Source: an uncultured Collinsella sp. (GTDB lineage: Bacteria; Actinomycetota; Coriobacteriia; Coriobacteriales; Coriobacteriaceae). Taken from it: a stretch of 10,949 nt of DNA. Each line of letters starts with the position of its first letter. Positions within the stretch are counted from its first letter, which is position 1. The notes below the pieces were generated by a model. The model searched no databases and was not told the origin of the DNA. It saw nothing but the letters and a program-made list of their open reading frames with translations. The stretch spans positions 1 to 10,949 of the forward strand of contig URTD01000056.1 of assembly GCA_900550735.1 (NCBI GenBank), in the 5' to 3' direction. The position numbers and the translations under genes were made by a program. Below, piece by piece: positions 1 through 8,060 of the stretch.

Positions 1-1499
1 AGCGGCGACAAGCCCTGCATCTGGGACTCGATGCGCTCCTTGATGTCGGATTCGAGCTGTGCGCCCTCGTCATCGAACACAAAGTGAGCGGAACCGATGA
101 TGGCGCGACGCCCTTCGATGGACGAGGCAATGCCGTGCGCCACGATGTACTCGACGGCAGCGTGGCGCTCGCGGTGCTCGAGCCCGCGCTCGCATGCCGC
201 ATTGACCACGGCGCGCGCCACCGGATGCGGAAAATGCTCCTCCAAGCAAGCGGAAAGGCGCAGAACCTCGTCCTCACTCCAGCCATCGGTCGTCAGCACG
301 CAAGCCAGGCGCGGCTGCGCCTCGGTCAGCGTGCCGGTCTTATCAAAGACAATGGTATCGGCCTTGGCAAACGACTCAAAGTACTTGGCGCCCTTGACCA
401 TCACGCCCATCTTGGCAGCATCGCTCATAGCGGTCATGACGGCAACGGAACCCGTGAGCTTGAGTGCGCACGAGTAGTCGACCATCAGCGCCGCCGAGGT
501 CTTAATGAGGCTACGCGTGGTGAGAGCGACAAGGCCCGCGAGCAGGAAGTTCCACGGGACGATCTTGTTGGCGAGGTCTTCCATGTGCGACTGGCCCTCA
601 GACTTGAGCGAGTCGGCCGCCTGCACGAGCGAGACGATCGAGCGCAGCTTGGTCTGAGCCGTGTTGGCGCGCACGCGCACCAAGATGCTGCCGTCCTCGA
701 CGACAGTTCCAGCAAACACATCGTCGCCTGCGCTGCGCTCGACGGCAAGCGGCTCGCCGGTCAGGGTCGCCTGGTTAACCATGGCGCTCCCCTGCTCAAC
801 CACGCCGTCGATGCAGATGGACATGCCGGTGCGAACGGCGACCAAGTCGCCGGGCTCAAGCTCGGTGGCGGCAACGCTCACCTCAGTGTCGCCGACGACC
901 TTTTGCGCCTTGTCGGGCACATCGAGCAGCGAGTTGATGAGCTCGTTTTCGCTCATGGCGCGGGTGTAGTCCTCGAGCAGCTCGCCCACATTGAGCAAGA
1001 ACATCGTCTGCCCCGCGGTATCGACATCACGTTTGACAAACGAGATACCGATGGCCGAAGCGTCGAGCACGGGAACGGTCAGGCGCGGCTGCGAGAGCTC
1101 GTGGAGAGCGGCGCGCAAAAAGGTCATGTAACCGGCCACGACAAACACCGCACGCAGAGGCGTCGGCAAGAACCAGCGACGCGCGTAATGGGCGCCGATG
1201 AGTGTCGCCAGGTCCATAACGAGTTTGTGCTTGCGCGGCTCGAGTTGCATCACGTAACCCGACTTGGCATCGGCGATGGCTTGAGCATCGAGTGCGCCCA
1301 AGGCGTCGAGCACGCTCGCACGACACTGCTCGTCATATTCGAGCGCCATCTGGCCAATACGGCCATATACGCGCACTTTGCGCACGCCGTCGATTTCGCC
1401 GCCAAGCTTAAGAAGTGCATCGAGATCGCTCTCTGGCACAGGACCCGCCAATTGAAGACGGGTCCTGCCGGGGATCTCGCTAATAATCGAGAATCTCAT
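1..1499 (-). CDS. Heavy-metal P-type ATPase, HMA2-type N-terminus (3' end cut by window)
   Basis: Integral-membrane ATPase that should move a metal ion across the cytoplasmic membrane through a phospho-aspartate intermediate. The ATG at 1499 opens 499 codons that run off the left edge, so the C-terminal part of the ATP domain and the last helices are missing. Visible parts in order: an N-terminal ferredoxin-like metal-associated domain (about 1-75) with PGRTR at 10-14 but no CxxC; hydrophobic segments around 110-175; the actuator loop with TGEP at 247-250 (TGES in most relatives); the membrane pair at about 315-360; DKTGTLT with phosphorylated Asp386; and the HP dipeptide of the nucleotide domain at 425-426. 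The ion-site helix before DKTGT reads DYSCALK (341-347) where classical copper or zinc pumps have CPC or CPX, so the substrate cannot be named. Its ribosome site is weak (AGG, 8 nt spacing). It starts 18 nt after the small upstream gene, which suggests one operon and coupled translation. Confidence 0.9.
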   Translation of the reverse strand, partial: MRFSIISEIPGRTRLQLAGPVPESDLDALLKLGGEIDGVRKVRVYGRIGQMALEYDEQCRASVLDALGALDAQAIADAKSGYVMQLEPRKHKLVMDLATLIGAHYARRWFLPTPLRAVFVVAGYMTFLRAALHELSQPRLTVPVLDASAIGISFVKRDVDTAGQTMFLLNVGELLEDYTRAMSENELINSLLDVPDKAQKVVGDTEVSVAATELEPGDLVAVRTGMSICIDGVVEQGSAMVNQATLTGEPLAVERSAGDDVFAGTVVEDGSILVRVRANTAQTKLRSIVSLVQAADSLKSEGQSHMEDLANKIVPWNFLLAGLVALTTRSLIKTSAALMVDYSCALKLTGSVAVMTAMSDAAKMGVMVKGAKYFESFAKADTIVFDKTGTLTEAQPRLACVLTTDGWSEDEVLRLSACLEEHFPHPVARAVVNAACERGLEHRERHAAVEYIVAHGIASSIEGRRAIIGSAHFVFDDEGAQLESDIKERIESQMQGLSP

Positions 1500-1517
1500 A
1501 GTTTGTGCCTGGGAGCG

Positions 1518-1763
1518 TTACTCGGCTGCCTCGTCAGCAGCGGCCTCGCTCTGGGTGATGTAGGCAGCCTCGGCAACCATGTCGTCGACATTAGCCTTGG
1601 CCTGCTCGACCATGTCCTGATAGCAGTTCTTGACGCGCATACCACACGCGATGCCCTGCACGCAGGCATTCTTGACCGGAGCGCTGGTAAGCAGCTTGAT
1701 GCCGGCCGTACCAAGCAGAAAACCGCCACCGACAAGCAGGGTGTTAAAAGTCGACTTCTTCAT
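1518..1763 (-). CDS. Small Cys-containing membrane-anchored protein (DUF6110-like) paired with the P-type ATPase
   Basis: An 81-residue protein. Residues 8-27 form one hydrophobic glycine-rich segment, probably a membrane anchor. It is followed by a short segment with Cys34, Cys40 and Cys47 (spacing C-x5-C-x6-C) and an acidic, alanine-rich tail that looks helical. The start is the ATG at 1763, with GGGAGAA just upstream on the minus strand. Small proteins of this shape sit beside HMA2-type P-type ATPases in Coriobacteriia and Clostridia and are labelled DUF6110. The family name is from memory of that context, not from a search. The gene ends 18 nt before the ATPase start, so the two are almost certainly co-transcribed. 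A role in metal delivery to the pump, or as a small regulatory subunit, is inference from the cysteines and the neighbour. Confidence 0.75.
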   Translation of the reverse strand: MKKSTFNTLLVGGGFLLGTAGIKLLTSAPVKNACVQGIACGMRVKNCYQDMVEQAKANVDDMVAEAAYITQSEAAADEAAE

Positions 1764-1779
1764 GTTGCTTCTCCCTTTT

Positions 1780-1811
1780 GCCGCACAAGCGCGGCATGGT
1801 GCCTTAGCACC
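1780..1811 (-). other. Two short stem-loops in the leader of the metal-pump operon
   Basis: Between the candidate promoter and the small gene lie two small inverted repeats. GGTGC/GCACC (1798-1802 and 1807-1811) encloses a 4-nt loop. GCCGC/GCGGC (1780-1784 and 1791-1795) encloses a 6-nt loop and ends next to the purine-rich ribosome site. Stems this short arise easily in GC-rich DNA, so a regulatory role is only possible. Confidence 0.25.
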
Positions 1812-1843
1812 CGAGTTCATTAGTTTGCTCGAGCACGCTTTTG

Positions 1844-1885
1844 AGACTAGTTTAGTCGAACTATTATGGTCAACCAAAGTTAACC
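1844..1885 (-). promoter_or_regulatory. Candidate promoter and operator of the P-type ATPase operon
   Basis: Reading the minus strand, TTGACC (1873-1868) could serve as the -35 box and TAGTCT (1849-1844) as a weak -10 box, with an 18-nt spacer. This would give a leader of about 75 nt before the small gene. Dyads overlap these boxes. GGTCAAC and GTTAACC flank a 4-nt spacer at 1868-1885 (6 of 7 positions paired). TAGTT and AACTA flank 6 nt at 1848-1863. ACTA and TAGT flank 3 nt at 1846-1856. Such a cluster is what a metal-sensing repressor site would look like, but the regulator is not identifiable. The CCAAAG/CTTTGG pair at 1874-1890 might instead act as a weak end signal for the ABC operon, although no T-run follows. 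Confidence 0.4.
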
Positions 1886-1908
1886 TTTGGAAATCTTGGC
1901 CCCCTTTC

Positions 1909-3666
1909 CTACAGCTGCCAAGCAGCCGCTTCCTTTTGCAGCGCAACCATGCGTGCGAATTCTCCACCTGCCGCCTTGAGCTGCGCCGGAGAACCCTGCT
2001 CGGCAACCACACCATCCTTGAGTACAACGATTTTGTCGGCATTTTCCACCGTACGCATACGGTGGGCAATAACGATAACCGTCTTGCCTGCAAGCAGACG
2101 GGAAAGTGCCTGTTGCACCACGGTCTCGTTCTCCACATCCAAGCTCGCCGTCGCCTCGTCCAACAGCACGATAGGCGCGTCTTTGAGCAGCGCACGGGCG
2201 ATAGAGATGCGCTGGCGCTCACCGCCGGACAGCTTGGAGCCGTTCTCGCCAATCATGGTGTCGTAGCCCTGCGGCATGCGGTTCACGAACTCGTCGCAGT
2301 TGGCGGCACGCGCGGCCGCAAGCACTTCCTCATCGGTGGCATCACGACGCCCGAGGCGGATGTTTCCCATCACCGTGTCGTCAAAGAGCAGCACGTCTTG
2401 GAACACAATGGCGTAGTCGCGCAGCAGCACCTCGGGATCAACGCCCGCAACATCCACGCCACCCACGGTGACCGTGCCTTCGGTGGCATCCCAAAAGCGC
2501 GCGGCCAGGCGGCTCACCGTAGACTTACCGGAACCCGAAGGACCGACCAGCGCCGTAACTTCGCCTTCCTTGGCGGTAAAGCTCACATCGGTAAGAACTT
2601 TCTCGCCGGCACGGCCGTCCTCGCCCGCACCATAGCCAAATGTCACGTGATCGAACACCACATCGTGGCCCACGGGCTCAAATTTCTCGCTGCCCCGCGC
2701 CACAGGCTCTTCCATGATAGAACGCATGCGTTTGGCAGACGACTCGGCGGCAAACAGCTCGGACATTAACATTAACGCCTGGTCAAAGGGTGCATAGATA
2801 CGGCTCACCATAAGCAGGAAGGCAAACATCACCAAAAAGTCGACCTGCCCGGAGGCGACCATCGCGGCGCCCGTGACCAACGTGGTGGCAATGCCCAGAC
2901 GCAAGATGACAAAGGCGGAGTTGACCAAAAGCCCGTTAGCGAGCTCGCCCTTGGTGGTCTCGCGCTCCTCGGCATCGATCACGCCGTTGAGACCCTCAAG
3001 ATAATGGGCCTCCTGGTTGGTGGCGCGGATCTCGCGAACGCAGTCGAGCGTCTCCTGAATCGCCTCGGTAACCTTGACCTTCTCGGCACGCACGCGATCG
3101 AACACTGGAGTCATGGGGCCGCGTGTTAGATACAGCACGGCAAAGGCCACGGGAACGCTCCAAAACGCCGCAATCGCCAGCTGCCAGCAAAAGAACAGCG
3201 ACGCCACGAACACAATGGCGCTTGCGATGATGGCACCCCAAAGCTCTCCCAGCACGTGGCTGTAGGCGTGCTCCATGGCCTGGACGTCACCCATGATGGT
3301 CTCGGTTAAATCGGCCAGATCACGACGACCAAAAAACGACAGCGGCAGCTTGCGCAAGCGCTCGGCAATCTCCATACGCTGCTTGCCGCACTCCTCGTAA
3401 AAGATGCAGTAGGTGTAGTAATACTGCTGCCAGTTAGAGGCAAAGAGCAACACGAAAAAGACCAGGAGGCCGCCCACGATCGGCAGGGCATCCGGCAGGT
3501 CAGCCCCGCTGGCGAGATGCTCGACAAAGCCGGCCATAACCAGGAATAAAAAGCCCATGCCGGCCATGGTAATGAGATTGGTGAGCGTGTTCCAGAAAAT
3601 GCCGCGTTTTACGCCGGCGACGCCTTTATCGGATAGGAAATACTTCTTTTGGAATGAGGCGAACAT
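1909..3666 (-). CDS. ABC transporter half-molecule, TMD-NBD fusion (second partner)
   Basis: A 585-residue exporter-fold half-transporter: a six-helix membrane domain (about 20-300) fused to a nucleotide-binding domain (about 335-580). The ATPase motifs are complete: Walker A GPSGSGKST (375-383), Q-loop Gln423, signature LSGGERQR (479-486), Walker B IVLLDE (499-504) with canonical D-loop ASLD, and switch His535 in IAHRMRT. The ATG at 3666 directly follows the TAA of the upstream half-transporter (TAAATG). GGGAGG at 3677-3682 lies inside the end of that gene, so translation is probably coupled and the products should form a heterodimer. The order of two half-transporters beside an AraC regulator resembles YbtPQ/IrtAB-type siderophore systems. 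Multidrug or peptide export cannot be excluded. No signal peptide or extra domain is seen. Confidence 0.92.
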   Translation of the reverse strand: MFASFQKKYFLSDKGVAGVKRGIFWNTLTNLITMAGMGFLFLVMAGFVEHLASGADLPDALPIVGGLLVFFVLLFASNWQQYYYTYCIFYEECGKQRMEIAERLRKLPLSFFGRRDLADLTETIMGDVQAMEHAYSHVLGELWGAIIASAIVFVASLFFCWQLAIAAFWSVPVAFAVLYLTRGPMTPVFDRVRAEKVKVTEAIQETLDCVREIRATNQEAHYLEGLNGVIDAEERETTKGELANGLLVNSAFVILRLGIATTLVTGAAMVASGQVDFLVMFAFLLMVSRIYAPFDQALMLMSELFAAESSAKRMRSIMEEPVARGSEKFEPVGHDVVFDHVTFGYGAGEDGRAGEKVLTDVSFTAKEGEVTALVGPSGSGKSTVSRLAARFWDATEGTVTVGGVDVAGVDPEVLLRDYAIVFQDVLLFDDTVMGNIRLGRRDATDEEVLAAARAANCDEFVNRMPQGYDTMIGENGSKLSGGERQRISIARALLKDAPIVLLDEATASLDVENETVVQQALSRLLAGKTVIVIAHRMRTVENADKIVVLKDGVVAEQGSPAQLKAAGGEFARMVALQKEAAAWQL

Positions 3667-5493
3667 TTAGGCCTCGCCTCCCTTCGTGACGGCGGCATCC
3701 GCGGTCGCTGCAGTGATTTTCCAGCTCGCGGCCTGTTCGTATTCGGCCCACATCTTGGCATACAGACCCTCTTGGGACAGTAACTCGGCATGGGTACCCG
3801 ACTCCTGCACGCTGCCCTGGTTGAGCACCACGATTTGGTCTGCGCCCACTACAGTCGAGAGTCGGTGCGCAATCATAATGACCGTGCGACCCGCCGCCAG
3901 CTTGCTAAAGGCGCGCTGGATGAGCGCCTCGTTCTCGGGATCGGCAAACGCCGTGGCCTCATCGAGCACCACGATAGGCGCGTCTTTAAGGATCGCGCGG
4001 GCGAGTGCCACGCGCTGGACCTCGCCGCCCGAAAGATATGCTCCGCCGGCGCCGAGCATGGTATTGATGCCCTGCGGGAGCTTGGCCACAATGTCGTCGC
4101 ACTGAGCTGCCGAGAGGGCCGCACGCACTTCGTCGTCAGTGGCCGTAGGCTTGGAGGCGCGCACGTTATCGGCAAGTGTTTGCCGGAACAGCTGGTTGGT
4201 CTGGAACACGAAGGCAACCTGGTCCATAAGCTCGTGCGGATCCATATCGCGAACGTCCACACCGCCTACGAGCACACGGCCCGAGGAAACATCCCAAAAA
4301 CGCGGGATCAGGCTTGCGCAGGTTGACTTACCGCCACCCGAGGGACCCACCAGGGCGAGGGTGCTACCAGCGGGAACGCTAAAACTCGCATGGTTGACGG
4401 CAGGCGCTTCGGCGCCCTCGTAGGTAAAGCTCACGTCCTCAAATCGCACGTCGCCGCCGGCAGGGTGCTTGGGTTGGGCGGGCACGGAGAGCTGCTTGGA
4501 ATCCATGACGCTTCGAATACGAGCCAGCGAATCGGCACTCATCTGAGAGGCCTCGCCCACAAACATGAGCTTGGTCATGGCCGTCGGAACCACGGCAGAA
4601 AATATCGCGTAAAACGTGAAGTTTGCCATAAAATGCGCGAAGTCCGTCTCGCCCGGCGCCAACAGCAACGCCACGGGCAACAGGAATGCCACAAGACCAT
4701 TGAGCGCGGTAAGGTTGAGTACCTGCGGACCTCGGCAGAACGTGCCCGCATAGTTTTGTGCCATGTCGGCGTATTCGGCGATCGCATCGTGGAAAGCCTT
4801 GAAGGAGTAGACCGTCTGCTGAAACACCTTGACCACGGGGATGCCGCGTACGTATTCGGTGCCGGTCTTGTTCATCTTGACCAGCGCTCCCATGTAGGCC
4901 TTCATGAACTCGGCGCCTTTGCCGCCCATCATGGTGGCCATGGCGCCAAACGAAACGACGACCGAGATAAGGCATGCCGCGCCCAAGCGCCAATCGAGGG
5001 CGAACAGCAACACGAGCAGGCCCACGACCATGGCGGCGGCGCCTGCGATATCGGGCAGCATGTGCGCGAGCAGAGTCTCGGTGGAGGCGGCGCATCCGTC
5101 TACAACACGACGCAGCTCACCGGTGGCGTGCGTGTCAAAGTAGCCAAGCGGCAGCTTAAGCAGGTGCTCGCTCGTAGTCTTGCGGATATTGGACGCGCAG
5201 CGAAACGCGGACAGATGCGTGCACATGAGCCCCACGAAATAAACTACGATGCTTGCCAGGGCAAAACCCACGGCCCACCAGCCATACGTCGCGATGTCGC
5301 AGGCTTCGCTCCAGTTAGGCGCCACAGCGATAAGGTCTCGCGCGACAAACCAGATGCAGACGTACGGGCCAAAGCTCAGCAGCTGCGAGAGCGCCGAGAG
5401 CGCCATGCCCAAATACGTTAGGAATTTGCGGTCACCGGCATACGCGAGCAACTCGCCGATGCCTCCACCTTCCCCTTTTGATCCCTTTGCCAT
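3667..5493 (-). CDS. ABC transporter half-molecule, TMD-NBD fusion (first partner, siderophore-transporter-like)
   Basis: A 608-residue half-transporter with membrane helices in about 25-305 and a nucleotide-binding domain in about 348-585. Motifs: Walker A GPSGGGKST (383-391), Q-loop Gln431, signature LSGGEVQR (487-494), Walker B IVVLDE (507-512) and switch His543 in IAHRLST. The D-loop region reads EATAFADPENE instead of the usual EATSALD. I know this variant from IrtA/IrtB, YbtP/YbtQ and related metallophore transporters, and it is the main reason for preferring a metallophore or metal-linked substrate. Some of those proteins import despite the exporter fold. The start is the ATG at 5493, with AAAGGA about 6 nt upstream. 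The C-terminus (590-608) is a short Ala-rich tail whose codons hold the ribosome site of the next gene. It is first in a two-gene operon divergent from the AraC regulator. Confidence 0.92.
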   Translation of the reverse strand: MAKGSKGEGGGIGELLAYAGDRKFLTYLGMALSALSQLLSFGPYVCIWFVARDLIAVAPNWSEACDIATYGWWAVGFALASIVVYFVGLMCTHLSAFRCASNIRKTTSEHLLKLPLGYFDTHATGELRRVVDGCAASTETLLAHMLPDIAGAAAMVVGLLVLLFALDWRLGAACLISVVVSFGAMATMMGGKGAEFMKAYMGALVKMNKTGTEYVRGIPVVKVFQQTVYSFKAFHDAIAEYADMAQNYAGTFCRGPQVLNLTALNGLVAFLLPVALLLAPGETDFAHFMANFTFYAIFSAVVPTAMTKLMFVGEASQMSADSLARIRSVMDSKQLSVPAQPKHPAGGDVRFEDVSFTYEGAEAPAVNHASFSVPAGSTLALVGPSGGGKSTCASLIPRFWDVSSGRVLVGGVDVRDMDPHELMDQVAFVFQTNQLFRQTLADNVRASKPTATDDEVRAALSAAQCDDIVAKLPQGINTMLGAGGAYLSGGEVQRVALARAILKDAPIVVLDEATAFADPENEALIQRAFSKLAAGRTVIMIAHRLSTVVGADQIVVLNQGSVQESGTHAELLSQEGLYAKMWAEYEQAASWKITAATADAAVTKGGEA

Positions 5494-5512
5494 GAGATTC
5501 CTTTCTAACGGC

Positions 5513-5541
5513 TTGAGAGTTAACCGTATTCAATTTATCAT
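5513..5541 (+). promoter_or_regulatory. Near-consensus sigma-70 type promoter for the AraC regulator
   Basis: TTGAGA (5513-5518; 5 of 6 to TTGACA) and TATCAT (5536-5541; 5 of 6 to TATAAT) are exactly 17 nt apart on the plus strand. This is the best promoter match in the window. Transcription would start near 5548 and leave a leader of about 60 nt before the regulator. The -35 box lies only about 20 bp from the start of the divergent ABC gene, so the regulator bound here could influence both directions. Confidence 0.65.
5532..5540 (-). promoter_or_regulatory. Possible extended -10 box for the ABC transporter operon
   Basis: On the minus strand TGATAAATT has the TGn extension followed by TAAATT (4 of 6 to TATAAT). 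It would place the start site near 5525, about 30 nt before the first ABC gene. No good -35 box is found at the right distance, as expected for an activator-dependent promoter. The box overlaps the -10 of the opposing regulator promoter, so the two would compete. Confidence 0.3.
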
Positions 5542-5607
5542 CGATATGTTAGCCAAGGCACACAATCGAGCCAGGCGTGGACGTTTCTGCAAAGGAAAGG
5601 GACGCTT

Positions 5608-6612
5608 TTGAAAATGCATCGGGCCGCGACCGACATAACCGAGCTCTACGCACCGCAATTCGAGCAGTTTGGCCTGGAGCTTACCGGCAAGGGCGCCGTC
5701 TTTACCGGCGAGGTGGCAAACGACCGGGCGCACGGCCGCGCATGGATCATGCCCCTCTCCCCTGCCTGCATTATCATGGAGCATTTCATCACCCCGACGC
5801 ACGATATGTACCTGGCCGAATACACACCCGAGCCATACGCCTGCGTGAGCGAGGTCAGCGCGCCCACACTTACATGCATGCCCGAGGCTGGCATAACGCC
5901 CGCGAACCTCAAACCATTGCATGGACCGTGGCCAAACAATGCCGTTTGCAGCTTTATCCAAGATAGCTGCGGCGAAGAATTAAGCCCGCTGTTTGCGGGG
6001 CGGCTCTATCACTCGTGCTCGGTACTCTTTTTGCCTGGATATTTTGACGAACTGGAGCACCGCTATCCCACCGAGTTCGCGGGAATCTTTGAGGCGTTTG
6101 CCGAGCCATGGCACGAGGAGGCGACGTCTGCCATCTGCCACACGCTGCGCCGGATTAACGAGGACCGCGCCCGCACCGTAGGCGGACACGTCTATATGCA
6201 GGGCATCGTGGAGACCATGGTCGCGGAGCTCGCCTGTTCGCGCGCGGCCCACAAGCAGGCGCGGCAGGCGGCAGACACACACGTCAGCATAACCATTGCC
6301 GAAGAAGCAACGGCAATGATTGAGCGCGCGCTCGACAAAGGCAGACGTGTGGGTATCAACGAGGTGGCCGAGAGGCTCTACACAAGCCGCTCCAAACTAT
6401 GCGCCACCTTTATGGCCCAAACTGGCGAGTCCCTGGGCGCCTACATTCGCAGACGCCGTATGGAGCGAGCACAGGACCTTTTGGCCGACAGCGCGCTCAC
6501 GATAGCGCAGGTGGCAGAGCGTCTAGGCTACCCTCAGCAGGCCGCCTTCGCCCAAGCCTTCAAGCAACACACCGGCACCACCCCCACCGCTTGGCGAAGC
6601 AAGCATCGCTAA
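5608..6612 (+). CDS. AraC-family transcriptional regulator
   Basis: A cytoplasmic DNA-binding regulator of 334 residues if started at the TTG at 5608, or 332 from the ATG at 5614. The purine run GGAAAGGGA at 5594-5602 is 5-7 nt before the TTG but 11-13 nt before the ATG. Spacing favours the TTG while codon preference favours the ATG. The C-terminal 90 residues hold the AraC double helix-turn-helix: first helix pair at about 249-270 (VGINEVAERLYTSRSKL), linker with RRRRMERAQDLL, second pair at about 298-320 (LTIAQVAERLGY), and the family signature TTPTAW near the end. The N-terminal 220 residues match no sensor domain I recognise and include several cysteines and histidines. The gene is divergent from the two ABC genes, which is the usual position for a dedicated activator, as with YbtA beside its transporter. 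The 64-nt gap to the convergent ATPase gene shows no clear terminator. Confidence 0.9.
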   Translation: MKMHRAATDITELYAPQFEQFGLELTGKGAVFTGEVANDRAHGRAWIMPLSPACIIMEHFITPTHDMYLAEYTPEPYACVSEVSAPTLTCMPEAGITPANLKPLHGPWPNNAVCSFIQDSCGEELSPLFAGRLYHSCSVLFLPGYFDELEHRYPTEFAGIFEAFAEPWHEEATSAICHTLRRINEDRARTVGGHVYMQGIVETMVAELACSRAAHKQARQAADTHVSITIAEEATAMIERALDKGRRVGINEVAERLYTSRSKLCATFMAQTGESLGAYIRRRRMERAQDLLADSALTIAQVAERLGYPQQAAFAQAFKQHTGTTPTAWRSKHR

Positions 6613-6676
6613 GGCCCAAGCTCCCTGGCCGTAACGGAGCGATTAATTAGCCACCGCCCGTCAGCTCACCCAGGAT

Positions 6677-8041
6677 CTAAACGTCAAGATGCGCACAATC
6701 AAGCGCCTTTTTGATAAGAGGGACAGATCGATCAGCCAAATACAACGGAATGTTGAGCACCCCGTCGTCGAGCTTTAGGTTCTTAAGTGAGTAGCGGACC
6801 CTCAATGGAGTCGTCTCCGCATGCCTGTCGGCATAGTACTTAAGGCTCTTGGAATGAACGACCTCTCCCGATTTGACCTCGACGGGAACGATTTCGTTTC
6901 CGACTTGAATCAAAAAATCGACTTCGTGCTTCGGCTTCTCGTTTGTCCAATAACGCGGAGCAGCATCTAACTGTGAAAGTAATGCCTGAAGCACATAGTT
7001 CTCGGCGAACGAACCTTTGAACTCCGAAAATAGCGCATCCGAGATGGCAAAAGCGGACGCATCCAGCCTTGCCATGCGGCGCAGCAAGCCGACATCAAGA
7101 CAGTAGACTTTAAATGCCTTGAGGTCATCGTACGCAGAGAGCGGCACACCACCGGCAGCATTAAGGCGAACCGCCGTGATGAGCCCAGCATCGGCAAGCC
7201 ATTCCAGAGCATCCTCGTATTCTCGAGCACGAGCCCCCTCGCGCACCGCACCCCAAACGAACTTTTTGTTCTCGCGCGCCAACTGAGCTGGAATCGAGTT
7301 CCATATTTGCGAAAGCTTGGCGAACTGCGCACGGCCACCATGCTTGGCAAAATCGCGCTCGTAGGAATCCAAGAGATCAGACAACACCTTATCGACCTGA
7401 ACGATATCGCCCGTCTCCGCCCACCGGCCAAGAGCCTCTGGCATGCCGCCGCATGCAAAATAACGACGAAGATGCTCGACGAGACGGACATGGAAGAAAT
7501 CGGGCACTGTCTCGATCTGATCCAGGCCGCCAAGGTATTCGTCGTAGTTTGCAGCGCCCTCGGCTTTCAGAAACTCGGAAAAGCTCATGGGGCGCATCTC
7601 CATGAACTCGACCTTTCCCACCGGAAAAGCGCTGGTCTCACGGGACAAGCGAACGCCCAACAAAGACCCTGCGCATGCGACGTGATACTCGGGGGCCTCG
7701 TCACAGAAGTATTTAAGGGCGCCGACTGCAGAAGGACAATCCTGGATCTCGTCAATAATAAGCAGCGTTTCGCCGGGATCGATAGGCTGTCCAAGTGCCA
7801 GGGAAAGGTTTGAGATGATCCGTCGAGGATCGCGCGTACCTTCGAAAAACTGAGCGTACTCGCTCTGTACCCCAGGTGACGGCTCCTCGAGCGTCAGATA
7901 CACAAAATTGCGGTACGAGGTTCGTCCGAACTCCTTAAGCGCCCATGTCTTTCCAACCTGGCGCGCCCCCTTAAGGATAAGCGGCTTACGATATTCTGAC
8001 GCTTTCCAAGCGTTAAGCTTGGCAATGATATCTCGCTGCAT
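6677..8041 (-). CDS. AAA-type ATPase with DUF4143 domain (AAA_14 family)
   Basis: A 454-residue protein of the widespread ATP-binding AAA_14/DUF4143 family, whose cellular role is unknown. The N-terminal ATPase domain (about 1-150) shows Walker A GARQVGKT (25-32), Walker B LLIIDE (93-98) and the sensor-like CAGSLLG (123-129). The DUF4143 part carries GGMPEA (198-203). The C-terminus has the residue pattern of a PD-(D/E)XK nuclease-like fold: Glu347 in the AENYV helix, Asp375 in HEVDFLI, and Glu388-Val-Lys390. The start is the ATG at 8041 with a perfect GGGAGG ribosome site at 8049-8054. It is a single gene, convergent with the AraC gene. One sampled line is 50% GC against about 62% in gatB, so recent transfer is plausible. 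A large palindrome (8061-8135) lies immediately upstream and probably controls it. The length is normal and no catalytic residue is missing. Confidence 0.92.
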   Translation of the reverse strand: MQRDIIAKLNAWKASEYRKPLILKGARQVGKTWALKEFGRTSYRNFVYLTLEEPSPGVQSEYAQFFEGTRDPRRIISNLSLALGQPIDPGETLLIIDEIQDCPSAVGALKYFCDEAPEYHVACAGSLLGVRLSRETSAFPVGKVEFMEMRPMSFSEFLKAEGAANYDEYLGGLDQIETVPDFFHVRLVEHLRRYFACGGMPEALGRWAETGDIVQVDKVLSDLLDSYERDFAKHGGRAQFAKLSQIWNSIPAQLARENKKFVWGAVREGARAREYEDALEWLADAGLITAVRLNAAGGVPLSAYDDLKAFKVYCLDVGLLRRMARLDASAFAISDALFSEFKGSFAENYVLQALLSQLDAAPRYWTNEKPKHEVDFLIQVGNEIVPVEVKSGEVVHSKSLKYYADRHAETTPLRVRYSLKNLKLDDGVLNIPLYLADRSVPLIKKALDCAHLDV

Positions 8042-8060
8042 GACCGAACCTCCCGCAAAG

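Noticed and set aside
84..1823. A 579-codon open frame on the plus strand opposite the P-type ATPase and the small gene
   Set aside because: Its translation has no recognisable domain and is the mirror of a clear P-type ATPase with intact motifs. Long antisense frames are common in GC-rich DNA.
4390..5421. A 343-codon plus-strand open frame opposite the first ABC half-transporter
   Set aside because: The composition (Arg, His and Gly rich) is that of a reverse-strand shadow, and the ABC gene is complete.
6613..6676. Bidirectional terminator between araC and the ATPase gene
   Set aside because: Only short stems such as GCTCC/GGAGC with an 11-nt loop can be drawn, without T-runs.
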